A stretch of DNA of 64,000 bases from Melghirimyces profundicolus (lineage in GTDB: Bacteria > Bacillota > Bacilli > Thermoactinomycetales > DSM-45169). The notes under the pieces were generated by a model. The model made no database searches and had not been told where the DNA came from. It saw only the letters and a list, made by a program, of their open reading frames with translations. Shown piece by piece: positions 26,296 to 35,875 of the stretch; positions within the stretch are counted from its first letter, which is position 1, and each line of letters begins with the position of its first letter. The DNA lies in contig NZ_QBKR01000002.1 in the NCBI RefSeq assembly GCF_003054245.1, positions 179,486 through 243,485 of the forward strand. Reading direction: 5' to 3'. A program made the translations under genes and the position numbers.

Positions 26296-27264
26296 TCATC
26301 GGGCATGGCAGGCGACGCGGTGTCCCGGTCCGATCTCTTTCCATTCCGGCCGTGTTTCCTTGCAGATCTCCATCGCTTCCGGACACCGGGTGTGGAAAGG
26401 GCATCCCTTGGGGGGATCCGCGGGGCTCGGGAGATCTCCCCGCAGGAGAATCCGTTCCCGCTTCCTCCCCGGGACCGGGCGGGGGATCGCCGACAACAGG
26501 GCTTCTGTGTACGGATGCACCGGATTTTTGTACAGTTCACGGACCGGCGCCAGTTCCATCGTTTGCCCCAGGTACATGATCAGTACACGGTCGCACAGGT
26601 GACGCACCACCCCCAGATCGTGGGAGATGAAAAAATAGGTTAATCCGTGTTTCTCTTGCAAGGATCGGAGCAGCTTGAGCACCTGCGCCTGGACGGAGAC
26701 ATCCAGCGCGGAAACCGGCTCGTCACAGACGATCAGAGAGGGGTTTAATGCGAGGGCCCGGGCAATTCCGATTCTCTGCCGCTGTCCACCGCTGAATTCG
26801 TGAGGCAGACGGTCATAATGGTCCGGTCTCAAGCCCACTTCCTCCAACAACCCCATGACCCGTTCCCGCTTCTCCCCTTTGCTCAACGAAGTGTGGATCG
26901 TCAGGGGCTCTTCGAGGGCCGGACCGACGCGTTGACGGGGATTGAGAGACGCAAAGGGATCCTGAAAGATCATCTGCATCTTGCTTCGGAATGGTTTCAT
27001 GGCCCGGGCTGGAAGTTCAGAGATATCCGTCCCATTGAAATAGAGTTTCCCTTCCGTCGGTTTTTCCAGACGAATCAGCGTGCGCCCGATGGTGGACTTC
27101 CCGCATCCGGATTCGCCGACCACTCCCAAGGTCTCCCGATCGTACAGATCGAGGGAGACCCCGTCCACCGCTTTAACCCGGGCGGAAGTCCGTTGGAGCC
27201 ATCCACGGCGAACCGGATAGTGCTTTTTGACGTTTTCCAGCTTAACCAACACTTTCTCCGGCAT
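26296..27264 (-). CDS. Oligopeptide/dipeptide ABC transporter ATPase (OppF type)
   Basis: A 322-residue ATPase with Walker [10 protein letters not shown], signature EFSGGQRQR, Walker [13 protein letters not shown], and the C-terminal oligo_HPY domain with Cys-rich [15 protein letters not shown]. It pairs with the OppD-type protein to drive peptide import. The ATG starting MPEKVLVKL follows GGAGGAGG and overlaps the oppD-type gene by 23 bases. The open frame upstream of that ATG is not coding. Confidence 0.92.
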   Translation of the reverse strand: MPEKVLVKLENVKKHYPVRRGWLQRTSARVKAVDGVSLDLYDRETLGVVGESGCGKSTIGRTLIRLEKPTEGKLYFNGTDISELPARAMKPFRSKMQMIFQDPFASLNPRQRVGPALEEPLTIHTSLSKGEKRERVMGLLEEVGLRPDHYDRLPHEFSGGQRQRIGIARALALNPSLIVCDEPVSALDVSVQAQVLKLLRSLQEKHGLTYFFISHDLGVVRHLCDRVLIMYLGQTMELAPVRELYKNPVHPYTEALLSAIPRPVPGRKRERILLRGDLPSPADPPKGCPFHTRCPEAMEICKETRPEWKEIGPGHRVACHAR

Positions 27265-28240
27265 GATCCTGATCCTCCTCCTCCGCCAGCCAACAGCGTG
27301 ACATGTGTCCCGGTCGGTGAGTGAACACCCGGGGATTTTCCTCCCGGCAGCGGTCCATCGCTTCCGGACACCGGGGATGGAAGGGACAGCCCTGTTGAAT
27401 TTCCCCCGGCTTGGGCAAAGTCCCCGGAATCGCCTCCAATGTATAAGTATCGTCATCCACATTGGGCATCGAGCGGAGCAATCCCTTTGTGTAAGGATGT
27501 TTCGGATCCTCAAACAAGGTCCGGACATCGGCTTCTTCCACCACTTTGCCGGCATACATGACCAGCACGCGGTCCGCCGTTTCCGCCACCACTCCCATAT
27601 CGTGAGTGATCAGGATGACGCTCATCCCCGTGTCCTCTTTCAGCTTCAGGATCAGCTCCAGGATCTGCGCCTGGATCGTCACGTCCAGGGCGGTGGTGGG
27701 TTCATCGGCAATGAGAAGCTTGGGTTCGCAGGAGAGGGCGATCGCGATCATCACCCGCTGCCTCATGCCTCCGGAAAGTTCATGGGGATACTGCTCCATC
27801 CGCCTTCCCGGATCGGGAATACCCACCCGTTCCAGCAAGCGGACTGCTTCTTCAAACGCTTGTTTTTTCGACAGATTCCGATGGACCACCAAAGGTTCCA
27901 TCAGCTGAAAACCGACGGTGAAGACCGGATTTAACGAGGTCATCGGTTCCTGAAAGATCATGGAGATGTCATTGCCCCGGATCTGCCGGATCTCTTCCCG
28001 GTTCAGACGGAGAAGATCCCTCCCGTCAAAACGAATGTGCCCTTCCGCTTCGGCGGATCCCGGCAACAATCCCATCACCGACAGGGAAGTGATGCTTTTC
28101 CCGCAGCCGGATTCCCCGACGATGCAGAGCACTTCTCCCCGATGGACGGAAAAGGAAGCTCCCTGGACGGCGGGAATTTCACCTGCCGCCCCTTGAAACC
28201 GGACTTCCAGCCCTTCCACCGTCAATACCGGATCCTTCAT
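27242..28240 (-). CDS. Oligopeptide/dipeptide ABC transporter ATPase (OppD type)
   Basis: A 332-residue ATPase with [29 protein letters not shown] and the C-terminal GCPFHPRCPEAMDRC segment of peptide-importer ATPases. Start ATG (MKDPVLTVEG) is placed after GGGGGG. It begins 11 bases after the binding-protein stop. Confidence 0.92.
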   Translation of the reverse strand: MKDPVLTVEGLEVRFQGAAGEIPAVQGASFSVHRGEVLCIVGESGCGKSITSLSVMGLLPGSAEAEGHIRFDGRDLLRLNREEIRQIRGNDISMIFQEPMTSLNPVFTVGFQLMEPLVVHRNLSKKQAFEEAVRLLERVGIPDPGRRMEQYPHELSGGMRQRVMIAIALSCEPKLLIADEPTTALDVTIQAQILELILKLKEDTGMSVILITHDMGVVAETADRVLVMYAGKVVEEADVRTLFEDPKHPYTKGLLRSMPNVDDDTYTLEAIPGTLPKPGEIQQGCPFHPRCPEAMDRCREENPRVFTHRPGHMSRCWLAEEEDQDHAGESVG

Positions 28241-28251
28241 CAAATCCCCCC

Positions 28252-29787
28252 TTATTTGAGCGAGACGTTTTGCAAGTGCCATTCGCCCGTCGGATCGACT
28301 TCGAGTCCTTGGACGTTTTTGGAGGTGGCGATGACGATGACACCGTGATGAAGCGGCACCCAGGGTGCTTCTTTCACCAGCAGTTGGTTCGCCTCATGGA
28401 GCACCTTCAAACGCTTTTCCTTGTCTGTGGTGGTTCGGGTTTGGTCAATCAGCTCATCCGCTTTCGGGATGGAGGTTTGGGTGCCGTTGCTGGCTCCGAT
28501 GTTGTCCGAATGCAGTTGAGGATAAAGCAACTCGCTGCCATCTCCCGTACTGTTCGTCCAACCGCCGATCACCATCTCAAAATCGCCTTTCCGCAGCCGG
28601 TCGAGATAAGCGCCAAACTCCAGGGTTTGGATTTTCGTTTTCAAACCGGCTTTCGACAGTTGTCCCTGAACCAGTTCCGCCAATGTCGGGTAGTTTCCGG
28701 TGTTTGCCGTGGTGATCGTCATCGTCTTGTCGTCCATTCCGGCTTCCTTCAACAATTTTTGCGCTTTTTTGACGTCGTAATCGTAACCCTCTTTCTCAAT
28801 TTCCTTGTTGTAGCCGAACACCTTGGGCCCGATGATCCCTTTGGACGAATGGGCCACTCCCTTCAGCGCATCCACCACTTCTTCCTGGTTGATGGAATGG
28901 GCGACGGCTTGGCGGAAGGTCTTATCTTTCCCCGGTCCTTTTTTCATGTTGAACCCGAGGTACGTGACGGGAGTGCCATCATTGGTCTTCACATTTACTT
29001 TCTGGTTGTTTTTCAGGCGGTCCAGGTGTTCAGGCTGCAAGGAATCCACAAGATCGACTTCCCCCGTCTCCAAGAGGGAGATGGCGGTGGAAACCTCCGG
29101 CACGACACGAAATTCCACTTCTTTCAGTTTGGGAGCACCCTCCCGGTAATCCTCGTTGGCTTCCAGGATCAATTTGTCTCCCGGGACCCATTTTTTAAAC
29201 TTAAAGGGGCCGGTCCCCACCGGTTTCTTCATCAGGTTGCCTTTCTTATCGGCGGTGGGGCTGACGATGGAGGCGTTGGAATGGGCCAATGCCGCCAACA
29301 GCGGGCCGTATGGTTTTTTGGTTTTAAGGACGACGGTGAACTCATCCTTGACTATCACTTCATCAATCGGCTCCAAGAGCGATGCTCGGGGTGCCGCGGT
29401 CTTGGGATCGCGGAATTTATCAAAGGTGTATTTGACGGCTTCCGCATTAAAGGGTGTGCCGTCGTGAAACTTGATCCCCTTTTTCAAGGTAATCTCCAGC
29501 GTATTGGGATCTTTTTGTTCATAGGATTCCGCCAGCAAGGGTTGGATTTCCATCGTCTTCGGATCACGGGTAAACAGCGTTTCATAGATTTGGTCCAAGG
29601 CGCGGGCGGACGCTCTGTCGTTGGTTTTGATGGGAGACAAACCGACGACATCCGCTGTCGAGGCATAAACCAGTTTTTGCTTCCCGGATGAACCCGCGTC
29701 GGGAGGCGGGGGAGTGCATCCCCCGGCCAGCAGCACCAAGACGAGAAGTGAAATGACCCATCCCTGCCATTTGAAAAACCCTTTCAT
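28252..29787 (-). CDS. Peptide-type ABC transporter substrate-binding lipoprotein
   Basis: A 511-residue SBP family 5 protein. The lipoprotein signal ends in LLAGGC (Cys about 24), followed by a Pro-rich linker. The segments TLEITLKKGIKFHDGTPFNAEAVKY and KPVGTGPFKFKKW are family landmarks. It is anchored outside and delivers peptides to the OppBC-type permease. The best-known relatives bind glutathione (GsiB) or dipeptides; the nearby GGT-like gene favours gamma-glutamyl peptides, by inference only. Confidence 0.92.
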   Translation of the reverse strand: MKGFFKWQGWVISLLVLVLLAGGCTPPPPDAGSSGKQKLVYASTADVVGLSPIKTNDRASARALDQIYETLFTRDPKTMEIQPLLAESYEQKDPNTLEITLKKGIKFHDGTPFNAEAVKYTFDKFRDPKTAAPRASLLEPIDEVIVKDEFTVVLKTKKPYGPLLAALAHSNASIVSPTADKKGNLMKKPVGTGPFKFKKWVPGDKLILEANEDYREGAPKLKEVEFRVVPEVSTAISLLETGEVDLVDSLQPEHLDRLKNNQKVNVKTNDGTPVTYLGFNMKKGPGKDKTFRQAVAHSINQEEVVDALKGVAHSSKGIIGPKVFGYNKEIEKEGYDYDVKKAQKLLKEAGMDDKTMTITTANTGNYPTLAELVQGQLSKAGLKTKIQTLEFGAYLDRLRKGDFEMVIGGWTNSTGDGSELLYPQLHSDNIGASNGTQTSIPKADELIDQTRTTTDKEKRLKVLHEANQLLVKEAPWVPLHHGVIVIATSKNVQGLEVDPTGEWHLQNVSLK

Positions 29788-29821
29788 TTATCATCCCTCC
29801 ATCGATGAATCGAATCAAAGA

Positions 29822-30724
29822 TCAACGGACTTCCATGTTGGGATCCAATGCGTCACGCAATCCGTCACCCACCACATTGAAGGCAAAAACGACGAGCATG
29901 ATGGCGATACCCGGAACAATTGTCATGTGGGGGGAGGTCCACATGAAATCACGGCCGGCTGCGATCATCGCCCCCCATTCCGGGGTCGGCGGCTGGGCCC
30001 CCAACCCAAGAAAGCTCAGGGCGGAAGTGGAGAGGATGGCCGTCGCCATCCTCATCGTTCCGAAAACGATAATCGGGGCCGTGCAGTTGGGAAGAATGTG
30101 CTTGAACAGAATGCGGATGTCGCTGGCCCCGTTGGAACGGAGGGCCAGGACAAACTCTTGGTTTTTCAGGGACAACACGCTCCCCCGAACGATACGGGCG
30201 CAGGATGGAATCGACCAGACACTGATGGCAATCACGACATTGACCAAACTTGTTCCCAGCATCGCAATAATCAACATGGCCAACAAGATGCCCGGAAAGG
30301 CAAACATCAAGTCCATCAGGCGCATGAAGGGCCCGTCCAACCAACGGTAATAGCCCGCCAACAGACCCATCAAAACCCCGCCGATCAATCCCAGCAACAC
30401 TGACGAGATTCCCACGATCAGCGAAATCCGGGCACCGTAAAGTATACGGCTCCACAGGTCCCGCCCGAATTCATCGGTTCCCAGCCAATGCCCTTCCGAG
30501 CCGGGAGGCCGTTCTTTCACTGACAGATCCTGGGCCGTGGGGTCATAGGACGTTAATAACGGAGCAAAAACGGCCATGATCACCTGCAGGGTGATGATGA
30601 CAATCCCGACGGCGGCCCACCGGTTTTGGAGCAACTTCCTCCAAACGGTCTTCACCCGGTTTTGCTGATCCGGAATCGGCGCCTCAACCTGCACATCCGT
30701 CGTCACAGCTGTATCCGTTGCCAT
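29822..30724 (-). CDS. Peptide ABC transporter permease (OppC type)
   Basis: A 300-residue permease with an N-terminal cytoplasmic stretch, first membrane helix (about 33-55), then the conserved LGTDEFGRDLWSRILYGAR loop and an EAA-like motif around ALRSNGASDIRILFKHILPN. The ATG of MATDTAVTT follows GGAGGGGG; an earlier in-frame codon is less likely. It sits 17 bases after the OppB-type gene. Confidence 0.92.
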   Translation of the reverse strand: MATDTAVTTDVQVEAPIPDQQNRVKTVWRKLLQNRWAAVGIVIITLQVIMAVFAPLLTSYDPTAQDLSVKERPPGSEGHWLGTDEFGRDLWSRILYGARISLIVGISSVLLGLIGGVLMGLLAGYYRWLDGPFMRLMDLMFAFPGILLAMLIIAMLGTSLVNVVIAISVWSIPSCARIVRGSVLSLKNQEFVLALRSNGASDIRILFKHILPNCTAPIIVFGTMRMATAILSTSALSFLGLGAQPPTPEWGAMIAAGRDFMWTSPHMTIVPGIAIMLVVFAFNVVGDGLRDALDPNMEVR

Positions 30725-30741
30725 CAGGCCCCCTCCTTTCC

Positions 30742-31683
30742 TCATTCATATCGGATTCGCGGATCGATCAGGGCGTATAGGATGTCAACCAAGAGGTTCA
30801 CCAGGACAAACAGGGTCGCCACCAGGAGAACGGCCCCCTGAACCATGGTGTAATCCCGATTGGCGATCGCCTGGATCATCAGCCTCCCCACGCCGTTGAT
30901 GGCAAAAACTTGTTCCGTGATGATCGTTCCGCCGAGAAGAAAACCAAAATTCAGACCGATGACGGTGATCACCGGGATCATGGCATTCCGCATGCAGTGA
31001 AGAAGAATGACACTCTTTTCTTTCACCCCCTTCGCTCTTGCCGTCCGGATGTAATCCTGACGGATCACTTCCAACACGGCGGAACGTGTCATCCGTGCGA
31101 TCAGGGCAGCGGAACCGGTCCCCAGCGTGATGGCGGGCAGAATCAATTCTTTCATCCCCTGCAGCGTCCAGGGAGGCTGAGTCACCCCGGCTGCGGGAAA
31201 CCACTGCCAATTCACCGCAAACAGCAGAATCAAAACACTCCCCAACCAGAAATTAGGGATGGAGATCCCCGCCAATGCCCCGATGGTACTCAGGGCATCC
31301 AGGGAAGTGTTCTGCTTAATGGCGGATATCATCCCCGCTCCCACACCGATCACGGTGGCCACGATGATACTGGCGATGGCAAGGTTAAAGGTGTTGGGAA
31401 AGCGGATCATGATCGCTTCCGTCACGGATTGCTTGGTCTGGTACGAATAACCCAAATCCCCTTGCACCACTCCGCTGATATAACGGAAATACTGAGTGAA
31501 CAGGGGGTCATTCAACCCGAGGTCTTCCCGGATCGAGGCGAGATCCTCGCGGGTTGCCGTCGGTCCACCGATCATGCTGGCGGGATCGCCGGGCGCCAGG
31601 TGAAGGGAGATAAAGACGATGAAGGAAATACCGAGCAACAGGGGGATGAGTTGAAACAACCTGCGGACAATCAAACCCGCCAT
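30742..31683 (-). CDS. Peptide ABC transporter permease (OppB type)
   Basis: A 313-residue permease with six predicted membrane segments, FISLHLAPGDPA in the first periplasmic-type loop and the EAA loop RTARAKGVKEKSVILLHCMRNA. Start ATG follows GGGAGGG. It is the second gene of the operon, 12 bases after the Lrp-type regulator gene. Confidence 0.92.
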   Translation of the reverse strand: MAGLIVRRLFQLIPLLLGISFIVFISLHLAPGDPASMIGGPTATREDLASIREDLGLNDPLFTQYFRYISGVVQGDLGYSYQTKQSVTEAIMIRFPNTFNLAIASIIVATVIGVGAGMISAIKQNTSLDALSTIGALAGISIPNFWLGSVLILLFAVNWQWFPAAGVTQPPWTLQGMKELILPAITLGTGSAALIARMTRSAVLEVIRQDYIRTARAKGVKEKSVILLHCMRNAMIPVITVIGLNFGFLLGGTIITEQVFAINGVGRLMIQAIANRDYTMVQGAVLLVATLFVLVNLLVDILYALIDPRIRYE

Positions 31684-31695
31684 TGGATTCCCTCC

Positions 31696-32172
31696 CTACC
31701 GGACAAAATTGAAGCGGCTCTTTAACTTCTTCAACACGGTGATAACATTGGTCTGACTCACCCCGTCGATGTGGTTCAATTTTTTCATCAAAAACTCGGA
31801 TAAATCGTCATAATCCCGGGTCAACACTTCCAACATGAGATCGTAATCCCCGGTGGTGAAAATGATCCACCGGATTTCCTCCATCTCCCGCAGCTGCTTG
31901 ACCACTTCATCCATCTGTTGCGGGGCCACGGCGACCTGGATGTAGGTCTGGACATTCAGACCCACCTTGATCGGATTGACCACTCCGACCAGGCTGAGGA
32001 TGCCCTCCTCCTGCATCTGGGTGACCCGCAGTCGGATGGTTCGTTCCGTCACCCCCAGCTTTTCGGCGATTTTGGTAAAGGGTATCCTCGCATTCTCCTG
32101 CAGCAAAAGGGCGATCTCCCGATCCAGCTCATCCAGTTCATGACACCACGATTGATCCTTGCTTCCTTCCAT
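31696..32172 (-). CDS. Lrp/AsnC-family regulator, YwrC-like
   Basis: A 158-residue feast/famine regulator. The helix-turn-helix occupies about residues 20-65 (FTKIAEKLGVTERTIRLRV) and the RAM ligand domain the rest. The ATG starting MEGSKDQSW is chosen because GTGGAGGAGG precedes it; an ATG 13 codons upstream has no site. As first gene of the operon it probably controls the peptide and chromate transporters and itself. In B. subtilis a regulator of this family (YwrC) is encoded beside paired chromate transporters and a GGT-like protein, the same combination as here. Confidence 0.88.
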   Translation of the reverse strand: MEGSKDQSWCHELDELDREIALLLQENARIPFTKIAEKLGVTERTIRLRVTQMQEEGILSLVGVVNPIKVGLNVQTYIQVAVAPQQMDEVVKQLREMEEIRWIIFTTGDYDLMLEVLTRDYDDLSEFLMKKLNHIDGVSQTNVITVLKKLKSRFNFVR

Positions 32173-32213
32173 CTGCGCCTCCTCCACGAAATCGACCCAA
32201 ACAACTTCCATCG

Positions 32214-32228
32214 GTACGATATTCGTAC
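32214..32228. promoter_or_regulatory. Candidate Lrp-type operator
   Basis: GTACGATATTCGTAC is a perfect palindrome with 6-bp arms, the expected form of an AsnC/Lrp site. It lies about 42 bases before the regulator start codon, in an otherwise AT-rich stretch. Confidence 0.5.
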
Positions 32229-32563
32229 AATATTTTCAGGATTGATACGAATTAAAGAATTGATTGTTCCTTATGATAATCAATGTCGGTCGATGTTTCA
32301 AGCATCAAAATAGAAAGAAATTTGTTCCGGAGAAAAAATTCACTCTTTTAACGGAGCAAAATGTGTTATCATCCGGCTGACCCCGACACGGTTCTGCTGA
32401 AACTGGTCGACGCTGCGGAGTTCTCTCCCTTCCTTCTTTCCGGATCCCTGGCGGCAGTGATGTCGACGGGGAGCGAACTTGGCCCACACGACCGCTTCCA
32501 TCGTGGGCCGGATTCGCCCGGCCGGGGCCGACACCTCCTTGCGGACATAGGTTTTAACTGCAG
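32229..32563. other. Leader/intergenic region, no recognised gene
   Basis: The first 120 bases are AT-rich and should hold the promoter of the Lrp-led operon. The remainder (about 32360-32560) is GC-rich and open in several frames, but none encodes a protein I recognise or has a good ribosome site. Its function is unknown. Confidence 0.5.
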
Positions 32564-32596
32564 AAAACCCGGCAACCGTGATGGTTGCCGGGTTTT
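32564..32596. terminator. Bidirectional terminator after the amidohydrolase gene
   Basis: A perfect 14-bp stem, AAAACCCGGCAACC with GGTTGCCGGGTTTT, and a 5-base loop, 14 bases after the amidohydrolase stop codon. Confidence 0.9.
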
Positions 32597-32609
32597 GTAT
32601 TTGACGTGG

Positions 32610-33812
32610 TTATGCCGGAGCGCTTCGGAAGGCGGGTTCCTTCAGCAAGCGCAGGGCGGAAAAGGCGAGAATTTTGATGCCGTTTTCCAAGGCGTCTTCG
32701 TCGATGGTAAAGCGGGGATGGTGATGGGGGTACGTACTCTCTTTCTCCTCATTGCCGGCCCCGATAAAGAAAAACGTGCCGGGAGCTTTTTGCTGGTAGG
32801 CGGAGAAATCTTCACTTCCCATGGTGGGTTCCAGCCGGACCACCGCATCGTTTCCCAGCATCTCTTTCGCCGTTTCCTCCACCACCCGGGTCACCGTCTC
32901 CGAATTGATCACCGGGAGATAGCCCTCTTGAAAACGGAAGTCGTAAGCAGCCCCGTGGGCCTCGGTGATGCCTTTCACCACCTGCTCCATCCTCCGGAAC
33001 ACCTCTTCCCGGACCCGGACATCCAGAGTCCGGATGGTCCCTTCGATCTCCACCGTGCCCGGGATGACATTGTGGGTGTTTCCGCCGATGAATTTGGTCA
33101 CCGAGAGGACCGCAGATGCCAAGGGGTCGGTGTTTCTGGCGACGATATGCTGGAGGTTGGAGACCACTTGGGCTCCGACAGCGATACTGTCGACGGTCTG
33201 CTGAGGCATGGCGGCATGACCGCCTCTTCCGCGAACGGTGATATGGAAGTTGTTAATGCCGGCCATGGCCGGTCCATAGACCACCCCGGCCTTCCCCGTT
33301 TCCAGCGGAGACCAGAGATGGGTGCCGATCACCCTGTCCACCCCGTCCATCACCCCGGCCTCCACCAGTTGGGCGGCTCCGCCGGGGGGCTGCTCTTCGG
33401 CATGTTGGAAAATAAAACGGATCTCCCCCGGGATCTCTTCTTTGACCCGGGAAAAGAGTTTCGCCACGGCCAACAGCATCGAGGTATGTCCGTCATGGCC
33501 GCAGGCGTGCATCACCCCGGGGTTCTTGGAAACAAACTCGAAGCGGTTTTCCTCCTGGATCGGAAGCGCGTCCATGTCGGCCCGCATCGCCAGCACCGGC
33601 CCCGGCCGTCCCCCCTTCAACCGTGCCACCACGCTCGTCGACGTGGGACGGAACACTTCCAGATTTCCGAAAGAGGTCAGCTGCTCATGGACGAACCGGG
33701 CGGTCTCCTTTTCCTGAAAAGAAAGTTCCGGGTGCTGGTGGAGATATCGTCTCCATTGAATCACCTCGGGTTGAAGCGCCCGGATCTGTTCCAGGGAAAT
33801 CGTCAAGTCCAC
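32610..33812 (-). CDS. M20-family metal-dependent amidohydrolase
   Basis: A 400-residue M20D peptidase/amidohydrolase. Metal and catalytic residues appear in MRADMDALPIQE, VMHACGHDGHTSM (His-rich) and FQHAEEQPPGGA, with a late ligand in HHHPRFTIDEDAL. Relatives are the N-acyl-L-amino acid, hippurate and IAA-amino acid hydrolases and B. subtilis AmhX-type enzymes. The GTG start follows GGAGG at 6 bases; a TTG two codons later is possible. It is a single-gene unit with its own terminator. Substrate cannot be told from sequence. Confidence 0.88.
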   Translation of the reverse strand: MDLTISLEQIRALQPEVIQWRRYLHQHPELSFQEKETARFVHEQLTSFGNLEVFRPTSTSVVARLKGGRPGPVLAMRADMDALPIQEENRFEFVSKNPGVMHACGHDGHTSMLLAVAKLFSRVKEEIPGEIRFIFQHAEEQPPGGAAQLVEAGVMDGVDRVIGTHLWSPLETGKAGVVYGPAMAGINNFHITVRGRGGHAAMPQQTVDSIAVGAQVVSNLQHIVARNTDPLASAVLSVTKFIGGNTHNVIPGTVEIEGTIRTLDVRVREEVFRRMEQVVKGITEAHGAAYDFRFQEGYLPVINSETVTRVVEETAKEMLGNDAVVRLEPTMGSEDFSAYQQKAPGTFFFIGAGNEEKESTYPHHHPRFTIDEDALENGIKILAFSALRLLKEPAFRSAPA

Positions 33813-33903
33813 CTTCCCCCTCCCTTTCGTGGTTGGTGGCAGTCCTTTTTCGAAAATGATGCCCCATTTATTCATTCGATTGAAATGAGACAAGATCCTC
33901 TAT

Positions 33904-34209
33904 AAGTGTTTGAAAAAGTGAGCGGCAGCATTTACCCAAAGCCGCTCCGGCCGCACTCACAGAGCACAAGTCTCGCCTGGGTCGCTCGCTCCCCGGTCTC
34001 GCTATGCTGTCCTGCAGAGATGCAGGCACTGTCCGCTCCGGATCATCCTGCTGCGGGCAGGGGCAAAACGCCTTCCGATGCAACACAGAGAAGCTTTTGC
34101 CCCTGAACGCCCTTGCAGGCTGATTCTCCGCCGGGCAGGACAGCAAAGTCGCTATTTTGGGTAAACGCTTCCCCTTTTCTCGAAACGAACATTCAATCAC
34201 AACGCTTCT
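33904..34209. repeat. Dispersed intergenic repeat, copy 2 (about 306 bp, longest)
   Basis: Begins AAGTGTTTGAAAAAGTGAGC and ends TCACAACGCTTCT. It contains all modules seen in the family: left end, a block shared with copy 3 (CACTCACAGAGCACAAGTC to TGTCCTGCAGAGATG), a block shared with copy 1 (GATGCAACACAGAGAAGC), and the right end GGGTAAACGCTTCCC. It appears to be the least deleted copy. A short frame across it is not conserved. Confidence 0.82.
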
Positions 34210-34372
34210 ATTTCGGCCTCCGTTAAGAAATGATACCGGGAAGGACCCCGGCATGACAGAGCGGACAGGTCCTCTCTCCGATGGATCCCGGCCTGCCTTC
34301 CCTCCAAATCGTATCTTCATCTCCTTGAAAGGAAACAATGATAAAGAATGCACACAAAAGGCGGTATTTCAC

Positions 34373-35875
34373 ATGAACCTACTCCGAAAATGGCTGGCCG
34401 GCCTGTTTTCGTTATCAACTCCGGAAGATGAACCTTCAAATGAAGTTCACCAGCCGGACCGTGGGTCGGCTCTTACCGTGAAACAGCTTCAGAAACGGTT
34501 CAAGGATGTCCATGATGCCCGTGTTCAACAATTGCACCATGACTCCCGAACCGTCACTCTCTTTTACGTCCGCTCCCTGATCGATGTGGAAAAATTGCAG
34601 GTGGATATCCTGTTTCCCCTGTTATACGGGCAGAAAGACCATACCGATCACGCCGTCGTCTCCGATCAGGTCCAACCCGTCCCGGATCTCGAGCAGGCGA
34701 TTCATCAATCCCTTCAGGGCGCGGTCATCGTGTTTACCGAAGGAAATGTTTTTGCCGTAAAAATCCCCAGTACATTAAGCCGTCCCATTGAAACCTCGGA
34801 GCAGGAACAAATTCTCTACGGACCTAAAGACAGCTTGAGCGAGCAATTGGAGCAAAACCTGACTCTGATCCGCCGGCGTCTGCCGGTGCCGGAATTGAAA
34901 TCCTGCATGTTTAACCTGGGAACCTTGAGCAAAACCGATGTGGCCCTGTTGTACATGGAGGGAATTACCAATCCCGAATTACTCCGAACCGCTTTGGAGA
35001 AAACATCGAACGTCGATTATGATGCCTTTTTTGACTCCTCGCATATCGGTGCGTTTCTGGAAGATCATGAGAACAGCGTTTTTCCACAGTTTCAGCATAC
35101 GGACCGACCCGACGCCATCGCCGCGGCGCTGGCCAGCGGAAAAATCGTGTGGCTGGTTGCCAACAGCCCCTTTGCTCTGATTGCGCCCATCACGTTTTTT
35201 GATATGTTTCAGTCTCCGGAGGATTATGTCCAACGATGGACGGTGGGCAGCTTTTTACGCAGTCTTCGCTTTTTTGCTTTTTTGGCGGTGATGATCCTGG
35301 CTCCCATGTATGTCGCGCTGACCACGCACCATTATTACTCGATTCCCCTGCAACTTTTGTACCTGCTCATGGAAAGCAGAAGTGAAATTCCGTTTACTCC
35401 GTTTTGGGAAGCGACTTTTATGCTCTTGACCCTCGAAATTTTAAAGGAGGGCAGTTTACGGATGCCCACCAAGTCCGGTCAAACCCTCGGGATTGTCGGG
35501 GGGATTGTCATCGGTCAGGCCGCCGTCGAAGCGAATATTGCCAGTAACATTCTGATTGTGTTTATTGCCCTTACCGGGGTCGCCTCGTTTCTGGTCCCGA
35601 ATTACATTATGACCACTTCCAGCAAGTTGATTCAGTTACTATTACTCATTCTGGCTGCATGGCTGGGGATGTGGGGAGTGATCTGGGGACTGGTGTTCGC
35701 CCTCATTCATTTAACCGGCCTGACTTCCTTGAAACAGCCCTACTTCGCTCCGCTTTCTCCGATGTTTTGGAGAGATTGGAAGGACACCGTGATCCGGGTT
35801 CCCTTACCGAAGATGAAACATCGGCCTGCGTATTTGAACCCTGTGACGTCATCGAGAACGAAAAGGAAGATCTGA
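34373..35875 (+). CDS. Spore germination receptor A subunit (GerA family)
   Basis: A 500-residue GerA-type protein. A soluble N-terminal domain (about 1-270) precedes the conserved SPFALIAPITFFDMFQSPEDY segment and five or so membrane helices, then a short polar tail. Together with the B and C subunits it forms a germinant receptor in the spore inner membrane. The ATG is chosen because AAAGGCGG lies 8 bases before it; the longer frame upstream runs through the repeat. First gene of a three-gene operon on the plus strand. The germinant is unknown. Confidence 0.92.
   Translation: MNLLRKWLAGLFSLSTPEDEPSNEVHQPDRGSALTVKQLQKRFKDVHDARVQQLHHDSRTVTLFYVRSLIDVEKLQVDILFPLLYGQKDHTDHAVVSDQVQPVPDLEQAIHQSLQGAVIVFTEGNVFAVKIPSTLSRPIETSEQEQILYGPKDSLSEQLEQNLTLIRRRLPVPELKSCMFNLGTLSKTDVALLYMEGITNPELLRTALEKTSNVDYDAFFDSSHIGAFLEDHENSVFPQFQHTDRPDAIAAALASGKIVWLVANSPFALIAPITFFDMFQSPEDYVQRWTVGSFLRSLRFFAFLAVMILAPMYVALTTHHYYSIPLQLLYLLMESRSEIPFTPFWEATFMLLTLEILKEGSLRMPTKSGQTLGIVGGIVIGQAAVEANIASNILIVFIALTGVASFLVPNYIMTTSSKLIQLLLLILAAWLGMWGVIWGLVFALIHLTGLTSLKQPYFAPLSPMFWRDWKDTVIRVPLPKMKHRPAYLNPVTSSRTKRKI

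Noticed and set aside
28270..29691. 473-codon plus-strand frame
   Set aside because: It is fully antisense to the peptide-binding lipoprotein gene, has no ribosome site and no recognisable domain.
33906..34106. A 66-codon frame in repeat copy 2, similar to one in copy 3
   Set aside because: The similarity is due to the repeat itself; frames are broken in copies 1, 4 and 5 and lack ribosome sites.
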